Source: an uncultured Allorhizobium sp. | GTDB lineage: Bacteria; Pseudomonadota; Alphaproteobacteria; Rhizobiales; Rhizobiaceae | DNA length: 64,000 bases | Assembly: GCA_958439205.1 (NCBI GenBank) | Contig: OY288189.1 | Location: 3,735,001 to 3,799,000 of the forward strand | Direction: 5' to 3' | In this document: positions 7,800 to 16,098 of the stretch, one piece after another | Numbering within the stretch: position 1 is the stretch's first letter | Layout: every line of letters begins with the position of its first letter | Made by a program: the position numbers and the translations under genes | Notes under the pieces: model-generated | What the model saw: the letters and a program-made list of their open reading frames with translations, nothing else | The model's database searches: none | Told to the model about the DNA's origin: nothing

Positions 7800-9605
7800 T
7801 CAGCCCTCGCTACCGGAGACGCCGATCACCACGCCTTCGGCACTTTCCTTCGCCTGCTTCTTCAGCTCGGCGATCTCGCCGCTGATCCGGTTGACGTCAT
7901 CGATGACGAGGCCGGAGGGGAGTTCCAGCACGCCGATCGAGCAGCGCATGAGGGGGAAATCGCGTTCCAGGCCCTGGCGGTCGAGGCCCTTGATCTGGCC
8001 GGCCTGGCGGTCGTCCTCGGAATAGAGGTCGATGACGTCGTCATGGAAATCCGAGAGCAGCCGGTCGAGGATTTCGGTCAGTTCCTCGCGAGTCCAATCG
8101 CTGACGCCGATGAAGAAATCATCGCCGCCGACATGGCCGAGGAAATCGCCTTCGGAGAAGAAGTAGCGGCGCAGCAGAGCGGCAAAGAGCGAGATGGCGT
8201 GGTCGCCCTGATGGAAACCGTAATGGTCGTTGAACGGCTTGAAGTGGTCGAAATCGCAGTAGCAGAAGAAGCGGGAGCCATCACCATCCAGCGCTGCCGA
8301 GCGCATGAAATCGCGGATGGCGCGGTTGCCAGGCAGGCCCGTCAGCGGGTTCTGATCCTGCGCGGTTTTCAGCTGTTTCTCGCTCATGATGCGGATCAGC
8401 GAGGCGGCCGAGACGACGCCGGCATAACGCATGTTTTCCGTCAGGATGACGCAGTCGGAGCCCTCCATATTGGCAAACATCGTCATCAGGCGCTCCGCAT
8501 CGGCATCGAGGCCGACGATCGGGGCACGATCGACGAAATGCGAGATGGAGCGCTCATAGAGCTTGTTCTTCAACAGGTCGCGGCCGAAGGGCTGGTAGAT
8601 GTATTCCTTCAGATGCCGCTCGTTGATGATGCCGCGCGGTTCGCCATTCGCATTGAGGACGGGGAAGAAGGACTGGCCGGGATTGCGGCGGAAGAGATCG
8701 AAGACGTGGTCGATGTTTTCGTGCTCGAAGACGGTCGGCAGCGTCTCGATCTGCTTGCGGATCAGGATTTCGTCGAGCGACTGGGTGGCGCGGCGCGCCT
8801 TGCCGACATCCTGGAGATGCGGAAAGGCGCTCTTCAGTTCGGAGACGATGGTGCTGGGGCGGGCGATATACCAGCCTTGCACGAGATCGACGCCGAATTC
8901 GCGGCAGGCGAGGAACTCGCCCTCCGTCTCTATTCCTTCGGCAATGACGCGCACGCCGAGCACATGGCAGAAGTTGACGATGTTCTTGACGAGGTGGCGC
9001 TTGCGCGGATTGCTGTCGAGACCGGCGATGAAATGGCGGTCGATCTTCACATAGTCGACGGGATAGTCGCAGAGCAGTTTCATCTCGCCGTGGCCGACGC
9101 CGAAATCATCGATGGCAAGCTTGAAACCGGAGCGGCGCAGGCGCTCCACCAGGGCGGCGAATTCCGGAACGCGGGTGTTATCGAAGCGCTCGGACAGCTC
9201 GAAGCAGACGGAGGACGGCGGCACATGGGCCTTGCGCAGCTGGTCGAGCAGCGTATCGACCAGCGCATTGCCTTCAGGGATCAGGCGGACGTCGAGATTG
9301 AGAAAGAGCGTGGCGCCGGCGCAATCGGGAAGGGTCGCGAACTTGGCGAGTGCCCGGGTGGCGACCATCTGCTCGAGCGGCAGAAGCTGGCCGGTGGCGG
9401 CCGCCTGATCGAGCAGGTCGAGGGGGCTTTCGAAGCCGATGCGGTCCTGGCCGCGCATCAGGCTTTCATGGCCGAAAACGGCGCCGGTGCCGACCTCGAC
9501 GATCGGCTGGAAGGCGTTTTCGACGACGAGCTTGGCTAGCGTGACGAGCTGGTCACTGGCAAAACGCCGCAGCGCGCCCAAATCTTCCGCGACCCCCGCA
9601 CCCAT
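7800..9605 (-). CDS. EAL-CBS-GGDEF c-di-GMP signalling protein
   Basis: The start at 9605 (MGAGVAEDL) has GGAG eight bases upstream. The order is EAL (about residues 30-270), a CBS pair (about 290-410) and GGDEF (about 420-590). EAL residues needed for phosphodiesterase action appear intact: the Glu in HESLMR, Asn in FLNLDV, Glu in FELSER, two Asp in IDDFGVGHG, Lys in YVKIDRHF, Glu in AEGIETEGE and Gln in VQGWY. The GGDEF signature is changed to GGDDF and the inhibitory RxxD is not seen, so cyclase activity is doubtful and the domain may bind GTP. CBS domains often sense adenine nucleotides. It is probably a cytoplasmic c-di-GMP phosphodiesterase with regulatory inputs. Confidence 0.85.
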   Translation of the reverse strand: MGAGVAEDLGALRRFASDQLVTLAKLVVENAFQPIVEVGTGAVFGHESLMRGQDRIGFESPLDLLDQAAATGQLLPLEQMVATRALAKFATLPDCAGATLFLNLDVRLIPEGNALVDTLLDQLRKAHVPPSSVCFELSERFDNTRVPEFAALVERLRRSGFKLAIDDFGVGHGEMKLLCDYPVDYVKIDRHFIAGLDSNPRKRHLVKNIVNFCHVLGVRVIAEGIETEGEFLACREFGVDLVQGWYIARPSTIVSELKSAFPHLQDVGKARRATQSLDEILIRKQIETLPTVFEHENIDHVFDLFRRNPGQSFFPVLNANGEPRGIINERHLKEYIYQPFGRDLLKNKLYERSISHFVDRAPIVGLDADAERLMTMFANMEGSDCVILTENMRYAGVVSAASLIRIMSEKQLKTAQDQNPLTGLPGNRAIRDFMRSAALDGDGSRFFCYCDFDHFKPFNDHYGFHQGDHAISLFAALLRRYFFSEGDFLGHVGGDDFFIGVSDWTREELTEILDRLLSDFHDDVIDLYSEDDRQAGQIKGLDRQGLERDFPLMRCSIGVLELPSGLVIDDVNRISGEIAELKKQAKESAEGVVIGVSGSEG

Positions 9606-9897
9606 ACGCGATACTCCAGTATGCATTTGTTTTTATGAGCGGAAATGTGGCGGACCAATCGTCAACAAAGGCTTTCCGTTGTGTGACAGCGGGATGAAAG
9701 TTTCATGTCACAACGGATGCAGAATTGGCGGCGGATCGCAGCAGAAATTGTCTGGAAAGCCCTGCGTGTCAGGCTTTGTGGACGGTTTTTCGGGACACTG
9801 CGCGCCATACTTCAGCAGATCCGAATGGGCTTCACTGCACACGGTTTACGGTTAAACGGCTGGCGCTCTCGCTACGGTGCATGTCGCAGATTTTTTA
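9606..9897. other. Divergent promoter region
   Basis: This stretch lies between the EAL protein gene and betI, which point away from each other. No gene or stable RNA is seen in it. The betI operator lies at its right end. Confidence 0.35.
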
Positions 9898-9917
9898 TTG
9901 ATTGATCAGTCAATCAA
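9898..9917. promoter_or_regulatory. Probable BetI operator
   Basis: An exact inverted repeat, TTGATTGA, four bases, TCAATCAA, lies 31 bases before the betI start. TetR-type BetI proteins bind such sites to repress bet genes until choline is present. The assignment rests on position and symmetry. Confidence 0.65.
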
Positions 9918-9948
9918 AATTATCATGGATCAAGATAGGGGATATCAG

Positions 9949-10596
9949 ATGCCGAAGGTCGGAATGGAGCCGGTGCGCCGCAAGGCGCTTGTTGATGCCG
10001 CGTTGAAGACGATCGGCCATCACGGCTCGCTGACCGTGACCATGTCGGAGATCGCCCGCGAGGCGGGTGTGTCGGCGGCGCTTGCGCATCACTATTTCGG
10101 CTCCAAGGACCAGTTGCTGATCGAGACCATCCGTTCGCTGCTGCGCCAATTACGCGCCGATGCGGGGGCGGCGCTGAGCGAGGCGAAGACGCCGCGCGAG
10201 CGGATCTCGGCGGTCATCCGGATCTCCTTCCAGGCCGACCAGTTCGCGCCAGAAGTCGTCGCCGCCTGGCTCGCCTTCTATTCCGAAGCGCAGCGCTCGG
10301 AAGAGGTGCGCCGGCTACTCGCGCTCTATGCCCGGCGGCTGCAGTCGAACCTGATCTCGGGACTGAAGCCGCTGTGTGGCCCCGCCGACGCTAGCCGCAT
10401 TGCCGATGGCGCAGCCGCGATGATCGACGGGCTCTATATCCGGCAATCTCTCAAAGCTGCCCCGCTTTCCTTTGATGCGTCTGTCGCATTGGTCGAGGAC
10501 TATGTGACGGGGCAGCTGCAAGCCGTGACCACCGAAACAATTGCCCCTCACCCTACCCTCTCCCCGCAAGCGGGGAGAGGGAGAGGTGACCGCTAG
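9949..10596 (+). CDS. betI: Choline-responsive repressor BetI
   Basis: A TetR-family regulator of the betaine genes that releases DNA when choline binds. The start at 9949 gives the usual BetI opening MPKVGMEPVRRKALVDAAL and has AGGGG upstream. The helix-turn-helix is TMSEIAREAGVSAALAHHYFGSK. The ligand domain holds the conserved AAWLAFYSEAQR. The last 15 or so residues (from IAPHPTLSPQAGRG) are coded by a palindromic repeat element, so the natural C-terminus has been extended by insertion of that repeat. It heads the cluster betI-betB-betA; rhizobia often have betC between betI and betB, which is absent here. Confidence 0.93.
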   Translation: MPKVGMEPVRRKALVDAALKTIGHHGSLTVTMSEIAREAGVSAALAHHYFGSKDQLLIETIRSLLRQLRADAGAALSEAKTPRERISAVIRISFQADQFAPEVVAAWLAFYSEAQRSEEVRRLLALYARRLQSNLISGLKPLCGPADASRIADGAAAMIDGLYIRQSLKAAPLSFDASVALVEDYVTGQLQAVTTETIAPHPTLSPQAGRGRGDR

Positions 10597-10655
10597 CGCC
10601 GGAGTATCCTTCTCCCCGCCTGCGGGGAGAAGGTGCCCGAAGGGCGGATGAGGGG
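10544..10655. repeat. RIME-like palindromic intergenic element
   Basis: Outer ends CCCCTCA and TGAGGGG form a perfect inverted pair. Inside are two hairpins, one around CTCTCCCCGC-AA-GCGGGGAGAG and one around CTTCTCCCCGC-CT-GCGGGGAGAAG. This is the architecture of the short mosaic elements scattered in rhizobial genomes. It covers the betI 3' end and the betI-betB gap. Confidence 0.75.
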
Positions 10656-10702
10656 CCCTTAATAGCAAGATGCAAATTCGAACACCCGTCTGGAGACAGG
10701 AC

Positions 10703-12166
10703 ATGAAAGCCCAACCGCAAGCCTCCCACTTCATCGACGGGGAGTATGTCGAGGATACCGCCGGCACCGTCATCGAGAGCATCTATCCGGCGACCGGCGA
10801 GGTGATCGCAAGGCTGCATGCCGCGACCCCTGTGATCATCGAAAAGGCGATTGCGTCCGCCAAGCGGGCGCAAAAGGAATGGGCGTCGTGGAGCCCGGCG
10901 GCGCGCGGGCGCGTGCTGAAGAAGGCGGCCGAAATCATGCGCGAGCGCAATCGCGAACTGTCCGAGCTCGAGACGCTCGACACCGGCAAGCCGATCCAGG
11001 AAACGATCGTGGCCGACCCGACCTCGGGCGCCGACAGCTTCGAATTCTTCGGCGGCATCATCGCGACCGCGATGAACGGCAGCCAGATCCCACTCGGCGG
11101 CGACTGGGCCTATACCAAGCGCGTGCCGCTCGGCGTCGTCGTTGGCATCGGCGCCTGGAACTATCCGCAGCAGATCGCCTGCTGGAAGGGCGCTCCTGCC
11201 CTTGCGGCCGGCAATGCCATGGTGTTCAAGCCGTCGGAAGTGACCCCTCTCGGCGCACTCAAGATCGCCGAGATCCTGATCGAGGCGGGCGCGCCGAAGG
11301 GCGTCTACAATGTCATCCAGGGGGACCGGGAGACCGGGCCGCTACTCGTGTCGCATCCCGATGTCGCCAAGGTGTCGCTCACCGGCTCCGTGCCGACGGG
11401 GCGCAAGGTGGCGGGGGCTGCTGCCTCGCAGCTCAAGCACGTGACCATGGAACTCGGCGGCAAGTCGCCGATCGTCGTCTTCGACGATGCCGATATCGAC
11501 AGCGCGATCTCGGGCGCGATGCTGGGCAATTTCTATTCGACCGGCCAGGTCTGCTCGAACGGCACGCGCGTCTTCGTGGACAAGGCGATCAAGGAGACGT
11601 TCCTGGCACGGCTGAAGGCCCGCACGGAAGCGATCCTGATCGGCGATCCGCAGGACGAGGCAACCCAGATGGGGCCGATGGTCTCGCTCGCACAGCGCGA
11701 AAAAGTCTTGTCCTATATCGACAAGGGCAAGGCGGAGGGCGCGACGCTCGTCACCGGCGGCGGCATTCCGAACAGCGTCACGGGCGAAGGCTTCTACATC
11801 CAGCCGACCGTGTTTGCCGATGTCACCGACGACATGACGATCGCCCGCGAAGAGATCTTCGGGCCTGTGATGTGCGTGCTCGATTTCGAGGACGAGGCAG
11901 AGGTGATCGCGCGGGCGAACGCGACCGAATTCGGCCTCTCGGCCGGTGTGTTCACGGCGGATTTTTCTCGCGCGCATCGGGTGGTGGATCAGCTGGAAGC
12001 GGGAACGCTGTGGATCAACACCTATAATCTCTGCCCGGTCGAGATCCCCTTCGGAGGGTCCAAGCAGTCGGGCTTCGGCCGCGAGAATTCGGCAGCGGCG
12101 CTCGAGCATTATTCCGAGCTGAAGACGGTTTATGTCGGCATGGGTAAGTGCGAGGCGCCGTATTGA
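10703..12166 (+). CDS. betB: Betaine aldehyde dehydrogenase
   Basis: An NAD(P)-dependent aldehyde dehydrogenase of 487 residues, the usual BetB length, that oxidises betaine aldehyde to glycine betaine in the cytoplasm. The start MKAQPQASHFIDG follows GGAGACAGG, so it is preferred over an upstream ATG. The active-site glutamate is in VTMELGGKSP and the catalytic cysteine in STGQVCSNGTRV. Further family marks are VGIGAWNYPQQI, NAMVFKPSE and the C-terminal PFGGSKQSGFGREN. It sits between betI and betA, separated from both by palindromic repeats. Regulation by BetI and choline is expected. Confidence 0.95.
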   Translation: MKAQPQASHFIDGEYVEDTAGTVIESIYPATGEVIARLHAATPVIIEKAIASAKRAQKEWASWSPAARGRVLKKAAEIMRERNRELSELETLDTGKPIQETIVADPTSGADSFEFFGGIIATAMNGSQIPLGGDWAYTKRVPLGVVVGIGAWNYPQQIACWKGAPALAAGNAMVFKPSEVTPLGALKIAEILIEAGAPKGVYNVIQGDRETGPLLVSHPDVAKVSLTGSVPTGRKVAGAAASQLKHVTMELGGKSPIVVFDDADIDSAISGAMLGNFYSTGQVCSNGTRVFVDKAIKETFLARLKARTEAILIGDPQDEATQMGPMVSLAQREKVLSYIDKGKAEGATLVTGGGIPNSVTGEGFYIQPTVFADVTDDMTIAREEIFGPVMCVLDFEDEAEVIARANATEFGLSAGVFTADFSRAHRVVDQLEAGTLWINTYNLCPVEIPFGGSKQSGFGRENSAAALEHYSELKTVYVGMGKCEAPY

Positions 12167-12171
12167 TCCTC

Positions 12172-12299
12172 CACCTCCCCCTTGAGGGGGGAGGTCGCGC
12201 GGCACGCGCGGGTGGGGGTGACTGCGTCGAATTTCAGCGATTCTCCAGATCACCCCACCCCGGCACTGCGTGCCGACCCTCCCCCTCAAGGGGAGGGTG
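12172..12299. repeat. Palindromic intergenic element between betB and betA
   Basis: The sequence contains CCTCCCCCTTGAGGGGGGAGG at one end (one base-pairing arm set) and a matching CCCTCCCCCTCAAGGGGAGGG at the other, with TGGGGGTGA and TCACCCCA facing each other inside. It is a different type from the betI-betB element. It could stabilise or attenuate the bet transcript. Confidence 0.7.
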
Positions 12300-12396
12300 T
12301 TTGAGACGCCGCCACCGCGCTCAATCCGTTCTTCTTCGGGGGAAGAGGACGAGAGCTGAGAGTGGGCAATAAGGTCAGAATGTTTTGGGGATAGGC

Positions 12397-14049
12397 ATGA
12401 GTAGCGCAGATTTCGTCATCATAGGTTCCGGCTCCGCGGGGGCAGCCATGGCCTATCGCCTGTCGGAAGACGGCAAGAACACGGTCATCGTGCTGGAATT
12501 CGGCGGCTCCGATATCGGGCCCTTCGTGCAAATGCCGTCCGCCCTCGCCTATCCGATGAACATGGAGCGCTACAACTGGGGCTACATGACCGAGCCCGAG
12601 CCGCACCTCAACAATCGCCGAATGATTGCGCCGCGGGGCAAGGTGATCGGCGGGTCGTCGTCGATCAACGGCATGGTTTATGTGCGAGGCCACGCGGAGG
12701 ATTTCAACCGCTGGGAAGAACTGGGCGCGACCGGTTGGGGTTATGCGGACGTGCTGCCCTATTTCAAGCGGCAGGAAAGTTCGCATGGCGGCGAAGAGGG
12801 CTGGCGCGGGACCGACGGGCCGCTGCATGTGCGCCGCGGCGAGGTGAAAAACCCGCTGTATCGCGCCTTCATAGAGGCGGGGCGGCAGGCCGGGTTCCCG
12901 GTGACCGAGGATTACAACGGCCGGCAACAGGAAGGCTTCGGCCTGATGGAGCAGACGAGCTGGCAGGGGCGGCGCTGGTCGACGGCGAATGCCTATCTCA
13001 AGCCGGCGCTGAAGCGGCCGAATGTTTCGCTGATCCGCTGCTATGCCCGCAAAGTCGTGATGGAAGGCACCCGCGCCATTGGTGTCGAGGTCGAGATCGG
13101 CGGCAAGATCGAAATTGTCAGGGCGAACCGTGAGGTCATCGTTGCGGCATCGGCCTTCAACTCGCCGAAGATCCTGATGCTCTCAGGCATCGGCCCGGCT
13201 ACGCATCTGCAAGAGATGGGTATTCCCGTCGTTGCCGACCGTCCGGGCGTCGGGCAGAACCTGCAGGATCACCTGGAATATTACCACCAGTTCAAGTCGA
13301 AGCTGCCGATCACGCTGCATTCCAAGAATAACTGGTTCTGGATGGGGATCGTCGGCGCGCAGTGGCTGTTCTTCAAGAAGGGTCTGGGCACCTCCAACCA
13401 GTTCGAGGCGGCGGCCTTCATCCGGTCGGCGGCGGGGGTGAAGTGGCCCGACATCCAGTATCACTTCCTGCCGATCGCGATCTCCTATGACGGCAAGTCG
13501 GCGGTGGGTGGCCACGGTTTCCAGGCGCATGTCGGCTACAACATGTCGAAGTCGCGCGGTTCGGTGACGTTGCGTTCGCCTGACGTCAAGGACGCGCCGG
13601 TCCTGCGCTTCAACTATATGAGCGACCCGGAAGACTGGGTAAAATTTCGCCATGCGGTGCGCGTCACCCGTGAGATATTCAACCAGAAGGCCTTCGATCC
13701 CTATCGCGAGATCGAGGTGGCGCCGGGGCCGAATGTGCAGTCGGACGAAGAGATCGACGCCTATCTGCGCGAACATCTGGAAGGCGCCTATCACCCCTGC
13801 GGCACGTGCAAGATGGGCCGTGCGGACGACCCCATGGCGGTCGTCGATCCGACGACCAAGGTGATCGGCGTCGAGGGATTGCGCGTGGCGGATAGTTCGA
13901 TCTTCCCGCATGTGACCTATGGCAACCTGAACGGCCCCTCGATCATGACGGGGGAGAAGGCGGCAGATCATATCCTCGGCAAGCAGCCCCTGCCCCGGTC
14001 CAATCAGGAGCCGTGGATCAACCCGCGCTGGGAAGTCAGCGACCGGTAA
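12397..14049 (+). CDS. betA: Choline dehydrogenase
   Basis: A GMC-family FAD oxidoreductase of 550 residues that oxidises choline to betaine aldehyde at the inner membrane side and passes electrons to the respiratory chain. The FAD-binding loop is FVIIGSGSAGAAMAYRLSE. GMC signature 1 is around PRGKVIGGSSSINGMVYVRG and signature 2 around AFNSPKILMLSGIGPA. The C-terminal active-site region has GAYHPCGTCKMG and THVTYGNLNGPS-like residues (PHVTYGNLNGPS). The ATG at 12397 has GGGGATAGG upstream. It is the last gene of the bet cluster. Confidence 0.95.
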   Translation: MSSADFVIIGSGSAGAAMAYRLSEDGKNTVIVLEFGGSDIGPFVQMPSALAYPMNMERYNWGYMTEPEPHLNNRRMIAPRGKVIGGSSSINGMVYVRGHAEDFNRWEELGATGWGYADVLPYFKRQESSHGGEEGWRGTDGPLHVRRGEVKNPLYRAFIEAGRQAGFPVTEDYNGRQQEGFGLMEQTSWQGRRWSTANAYLKPALKRPNVSLIRCYARKVVMEGTRAIGVEVEIGGKIEIVRANREVIVAASAFNSPKILMLSGIGPATHLQEMGIPVVADRPGVGQNLQDHLEYYHQFKSKLPITLHSKNNWFWMGIVGAQWLFFKKGLGTSNQFEAAAFIRSAAGVKWPDIQYHFLPIAISYDGKSAVGGHGFQAHVGYNMSKSRGSVTLRSPDVKDAPVLRFNYMSDPEDWVKFRHAVRVTREIFNQKAFDPYREIEVAPGPNVQSDEEIDAYLREHLEGAYHPCGTCKMGRADDPMAVVDPTTKVIGVEGLRVADSSIFPHVTYGNLNGPSIMTGEKAADHILGKQPLPRSNQEPWINPRWEVSDR

Positions 14050-14052
14050 GGA

Positions 14053-14352
14053 TCAGCGATAGTCGTCTTCTCGCTGGTGGCGGATGGCAGCGACGGTCAG
14101 AAGATCGTCGCTGACGATCCGGTAGAGCACGACATAACCCGTGGTTCCGAAGGCTATGACCATTTCCCTCAACGCCGGATCTCCACCCTTAGCCATTCGA
14201 TGGATGAGCGGAAGCCTCTCTAACGAGGAAATCGCCGCCTGCACGGCTGTGTAGGCACGTTCCGCAAGCGCCAGATCATACTGGACGAGATAAGTGTAAA
14301 GTCGATCAAGGTCATCCAATGCATCCTTGGTGTACCTGATCTCGTAGGTCAT
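14053..14352 (-). CDS. ParE/RelE-type toxin
   Basis: A 99-residue protein of the RelE/ParE superfamily. It begins YEIRYTKDALDDLDRLYTYL and has the late segment GYVVLYRIVSDDLLTVAAIRHQRED, which matches the family's C-terminal strand and its Arg and His residues. Members either cut mRNA on the ribosome or poison gyrase; which applies cannot be told, though the ending is more ParE-like. Its ATG overlaps the antitoxin stop by four bases, so the two are translated together. The pair lies just downstream of, and convergent with, betA. Confidence 0.85.
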   Translation of the reverse strand: MTYEIRYTKDALDDLDRLYTYLVQYDLALAERAYTAVQAAISSLERLPLIHRMAKGGDPALREMVIAFGTTGYVVLYRIVSDDLLTVAAIRHQREDDYR

Positions 14353-14621
14353 TTGCCTTGGGCTGCCTTGGCAGCATCAAGCTTGGCTCGCATCATCGAG
14401 AGCACATCTTCCGTCGTGTACCAGACGCCCGTGCGTTCGGCCTCCTCTAGGGCAGCCAAACCTCGTGCCACGAACTCCGCCTGTTCCCGCCGATACTCCA
14501 CCTCCGCCCGTGCCGAGCGGTCGATGAGGTCGGCGACGGTTTCGCCTTCGCGCAGCACGCTTTCAGCAGCGGCGTGGAACTCCTCGTCATCGACGACGGC
14601 GGGTTTGACGGTTTCGTTCAT
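14349..14621 (-). CDS. ParD-like antitoxin
   Basis: The start MNETVKPAVVDDEEFHAAAE at 14621 is chosen because it gives a normal 90-residue antitoxin. Longer upstream readings enter the acvB region antisense. The core REGETVADLIDRSARAEVEYRREQAEFVARGL resembles ribbon-helix-helix antitoxins of the ParD type. The C-terminal third should wrap the toxin. First gene of the toxin-antitoxin operon and its probable autoregulator. Confidence 0.8.
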   Translation of the reverse strand: MNETVKPAVVDDEEFHAAAESVLREGETVADLIDRSARAEVEYRREQAEFVARGLAALEEAERTGVWYTTEDVLSMMRAKLDAAKAAQGK

Positions 14622-14685
14622 GGACTGGCTCCCTGATCTCGCGGGATCATACCGCGAAAACGGTCCGCTGATAAGGCGGTCGGGT

Positions 14686-16098
14686 TCAGCGGGACGTGAT
14701 CCGCGCCAGGATCCGGTCTGCCACCAATTCGTAATTCTCATCGAAATGGTGGCCGCCGGGGCGGGCGATGAGTTCGAGGCCGTCCTTGACGCGCCCGGCG
14801 AGCGCCGGGCAGCCGCTGTCTTGCTCTTCCAGGCCATAGACGCACTGGATGCTGGCGGCCCCGATGGTGGCGAGATGGTCGACGGGGTCGCCATGCTTGG
14901 CCGCGCCTGCAACGCCGACCCAGCTTCCGAGCACAATCTCGAAATCGGCCTGGTGCGAGAGCGCCAGCAGCGAGAGGAGCGTGACGGCCTTGCGGTCTGA
15001 ATCCGGCAGAAGGTTGTACACCTTGGGCAGGAGGTTGGCACCGAAGGAGTAGCCGATCAGCACGACTTTGGTAACGCCGAGGCGCTTGCGATAGTGGCCG
15101 ATCATGGCTGACAGATCGGCGGCCGTCGCTTCGGGCGTCTTCTCGCTCCAGAAATAGCGCAGCGCATCGACGCCGATGACGGGCACGCCCTGTTCGTTGA
15201 GCCGGGCGGAAATGCGCTGGTCGATGTCGCGCCAGCCGCCGTCGCCGGAATAGAAGATCGCCACCGTGTCATGGGCGGGCGTGACGATGTCCTCCACCAG
15301 CGGCAGATCGAGGGCGACATCGTCGGGCTTCAGGCGGGCGACGAGGCCGGTCGCTTCAGCCGAGAGGATGCGCGCGGGACCTCCCTCGCCGTCGGCAATC
15401 ACCACATCCGGGTGGCTGGACCGAAGCGATGCCGCATGACCGCGGCTCCCCGGGTCAGCGGCGACGGAGAGGGTGATGCGGACGGGATTGGGCAACTTTC
15501 CAGGGGAAAGCCCGTAGGCTGTGCCCTCTGCGGTCTCGCGGCGCGGGGCCGGTGTGCAGAGCGGCTTTGGGAGGGCGATGGCTTCTGTCGGGTCGACGGC
15601 AACTGTCTCGCCGATCGTCTCGGCAAAGCTGCCGTTCGGGGTCTGGGCGGCGATAGCGAGCGCCAAGGCCCCGCCTTCGCCGAAGCCGAGAATGCGCGGC
15701 GGGCGATAGAACTCCGCCGTATGGCTGCGATGCAATTGCCGGGTCAGGCGTTCGATATCGGCGGGCAGGAAGAGGCAGTCGCGTTCGGTCTCGCGGGAGA
15801 GTGCTGCGCGCCAGGTTCGGAGATCGACGCCCACGCCAACCGCGCCTGCGAGCACCACGCTCTCCAGGGCGGCCTGCTCGACCGCGTCCCAGCCATTGGC
15901 ATCGGAGAGGATCAGCACCACGCCGGTCATGCTGCCGTCGTCCGGGGCGGAGATGCGGTCCTGCGGCAGGCTGACAATGCCGTCAGCTGCAGAGGAGACA
16001 TCCGGCACGGCCGCGAAGAGGGGCAAGACGAGGCCACAAGTGGCGAGCAGTTTTGCCATCCGGGTCCGGATCGGGCCCTGCCCGCGCGGGCGCGTCAT
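14686..16098 (-). CDS. acvB: AcvB/VirJ-family periplasmic hydrolase
   Basis: A 470-residue exported protein close to Agrobacterium AcvB in length and pattern. The signal peptide is MAKLLATCGLVLPLFAAVPDVSSA after a short Arg-rich start. Two alpha/beta hydrolase-like halves follow. The second is the VirJ domain with YSGDGGWRDIDQ and the nucleophile elbow VVLIGYSFGANLLP. The C-terminal ARPGGHHFDENYE carries the likely catalytic His. AcvB proteins are known to cleave lysyl-phosphatidylglycerol and to be needed for normal membrane function and virulence in agrobacteria. Its start overlaps the stop of the upstream lysyl-PG synthase gene by four bases, the known lpiA-acvB operon order. Confidence 0.9.
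   Translation of the reverse strand: MTRPRGQGPIRTRMAKLLATCGLVLPLFAAVPDVSSAADGIVSLPQDRISAPDDGSMTGVVLILSDANGWDAVEQAALESVVLAGAVGVGVDLRTWRAALSRETERDCLFLPADIERLTRQLHRSHTAEFYRPPRILGFGEGGALALAIAAQTPNGSFAETIGETVAVDPTEAIALPKPLCTPAPRRETAEGTAYGLSPGKLPNPVRITLSVAADPGSRGHAASLRSSHPDVVIADGEGGPARILSAEATGLVARLKPDDVALDLPLVEDIVTPAHDTVAIFYSGDGGWRDIDQRISARLNEQGVPVIGVDALRYFWSEKTPEATAADLSAMIGHYRKRLGVTKVVLIGYSFGANLLPKVYNLLPDSDRKAVTLLSLLALSHQADFEIVLGSWVGVAGAAKHGDPVDHLATIGAASIQCVYGLEEQDSGCPALAGRVKDGLELIARPGGHHFDENYELVADRILARITSR

Noticed and set aside
8043..9539. Long rightward open frame antisense to the EAL-CBS-GGDEF gene
   Set aside because: It mirrors the codon pattern of the real gene in GC-rich DNA; the reverse strand holds complete catalytic motifs and a ribosome site, the forward frame holds none.
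10879..12027. Second open frame inside betB
   Set aside because: Same-strand frame rich in Arg and Gly that overlaps a complete aldehyde dehydrogenase; no start signal.
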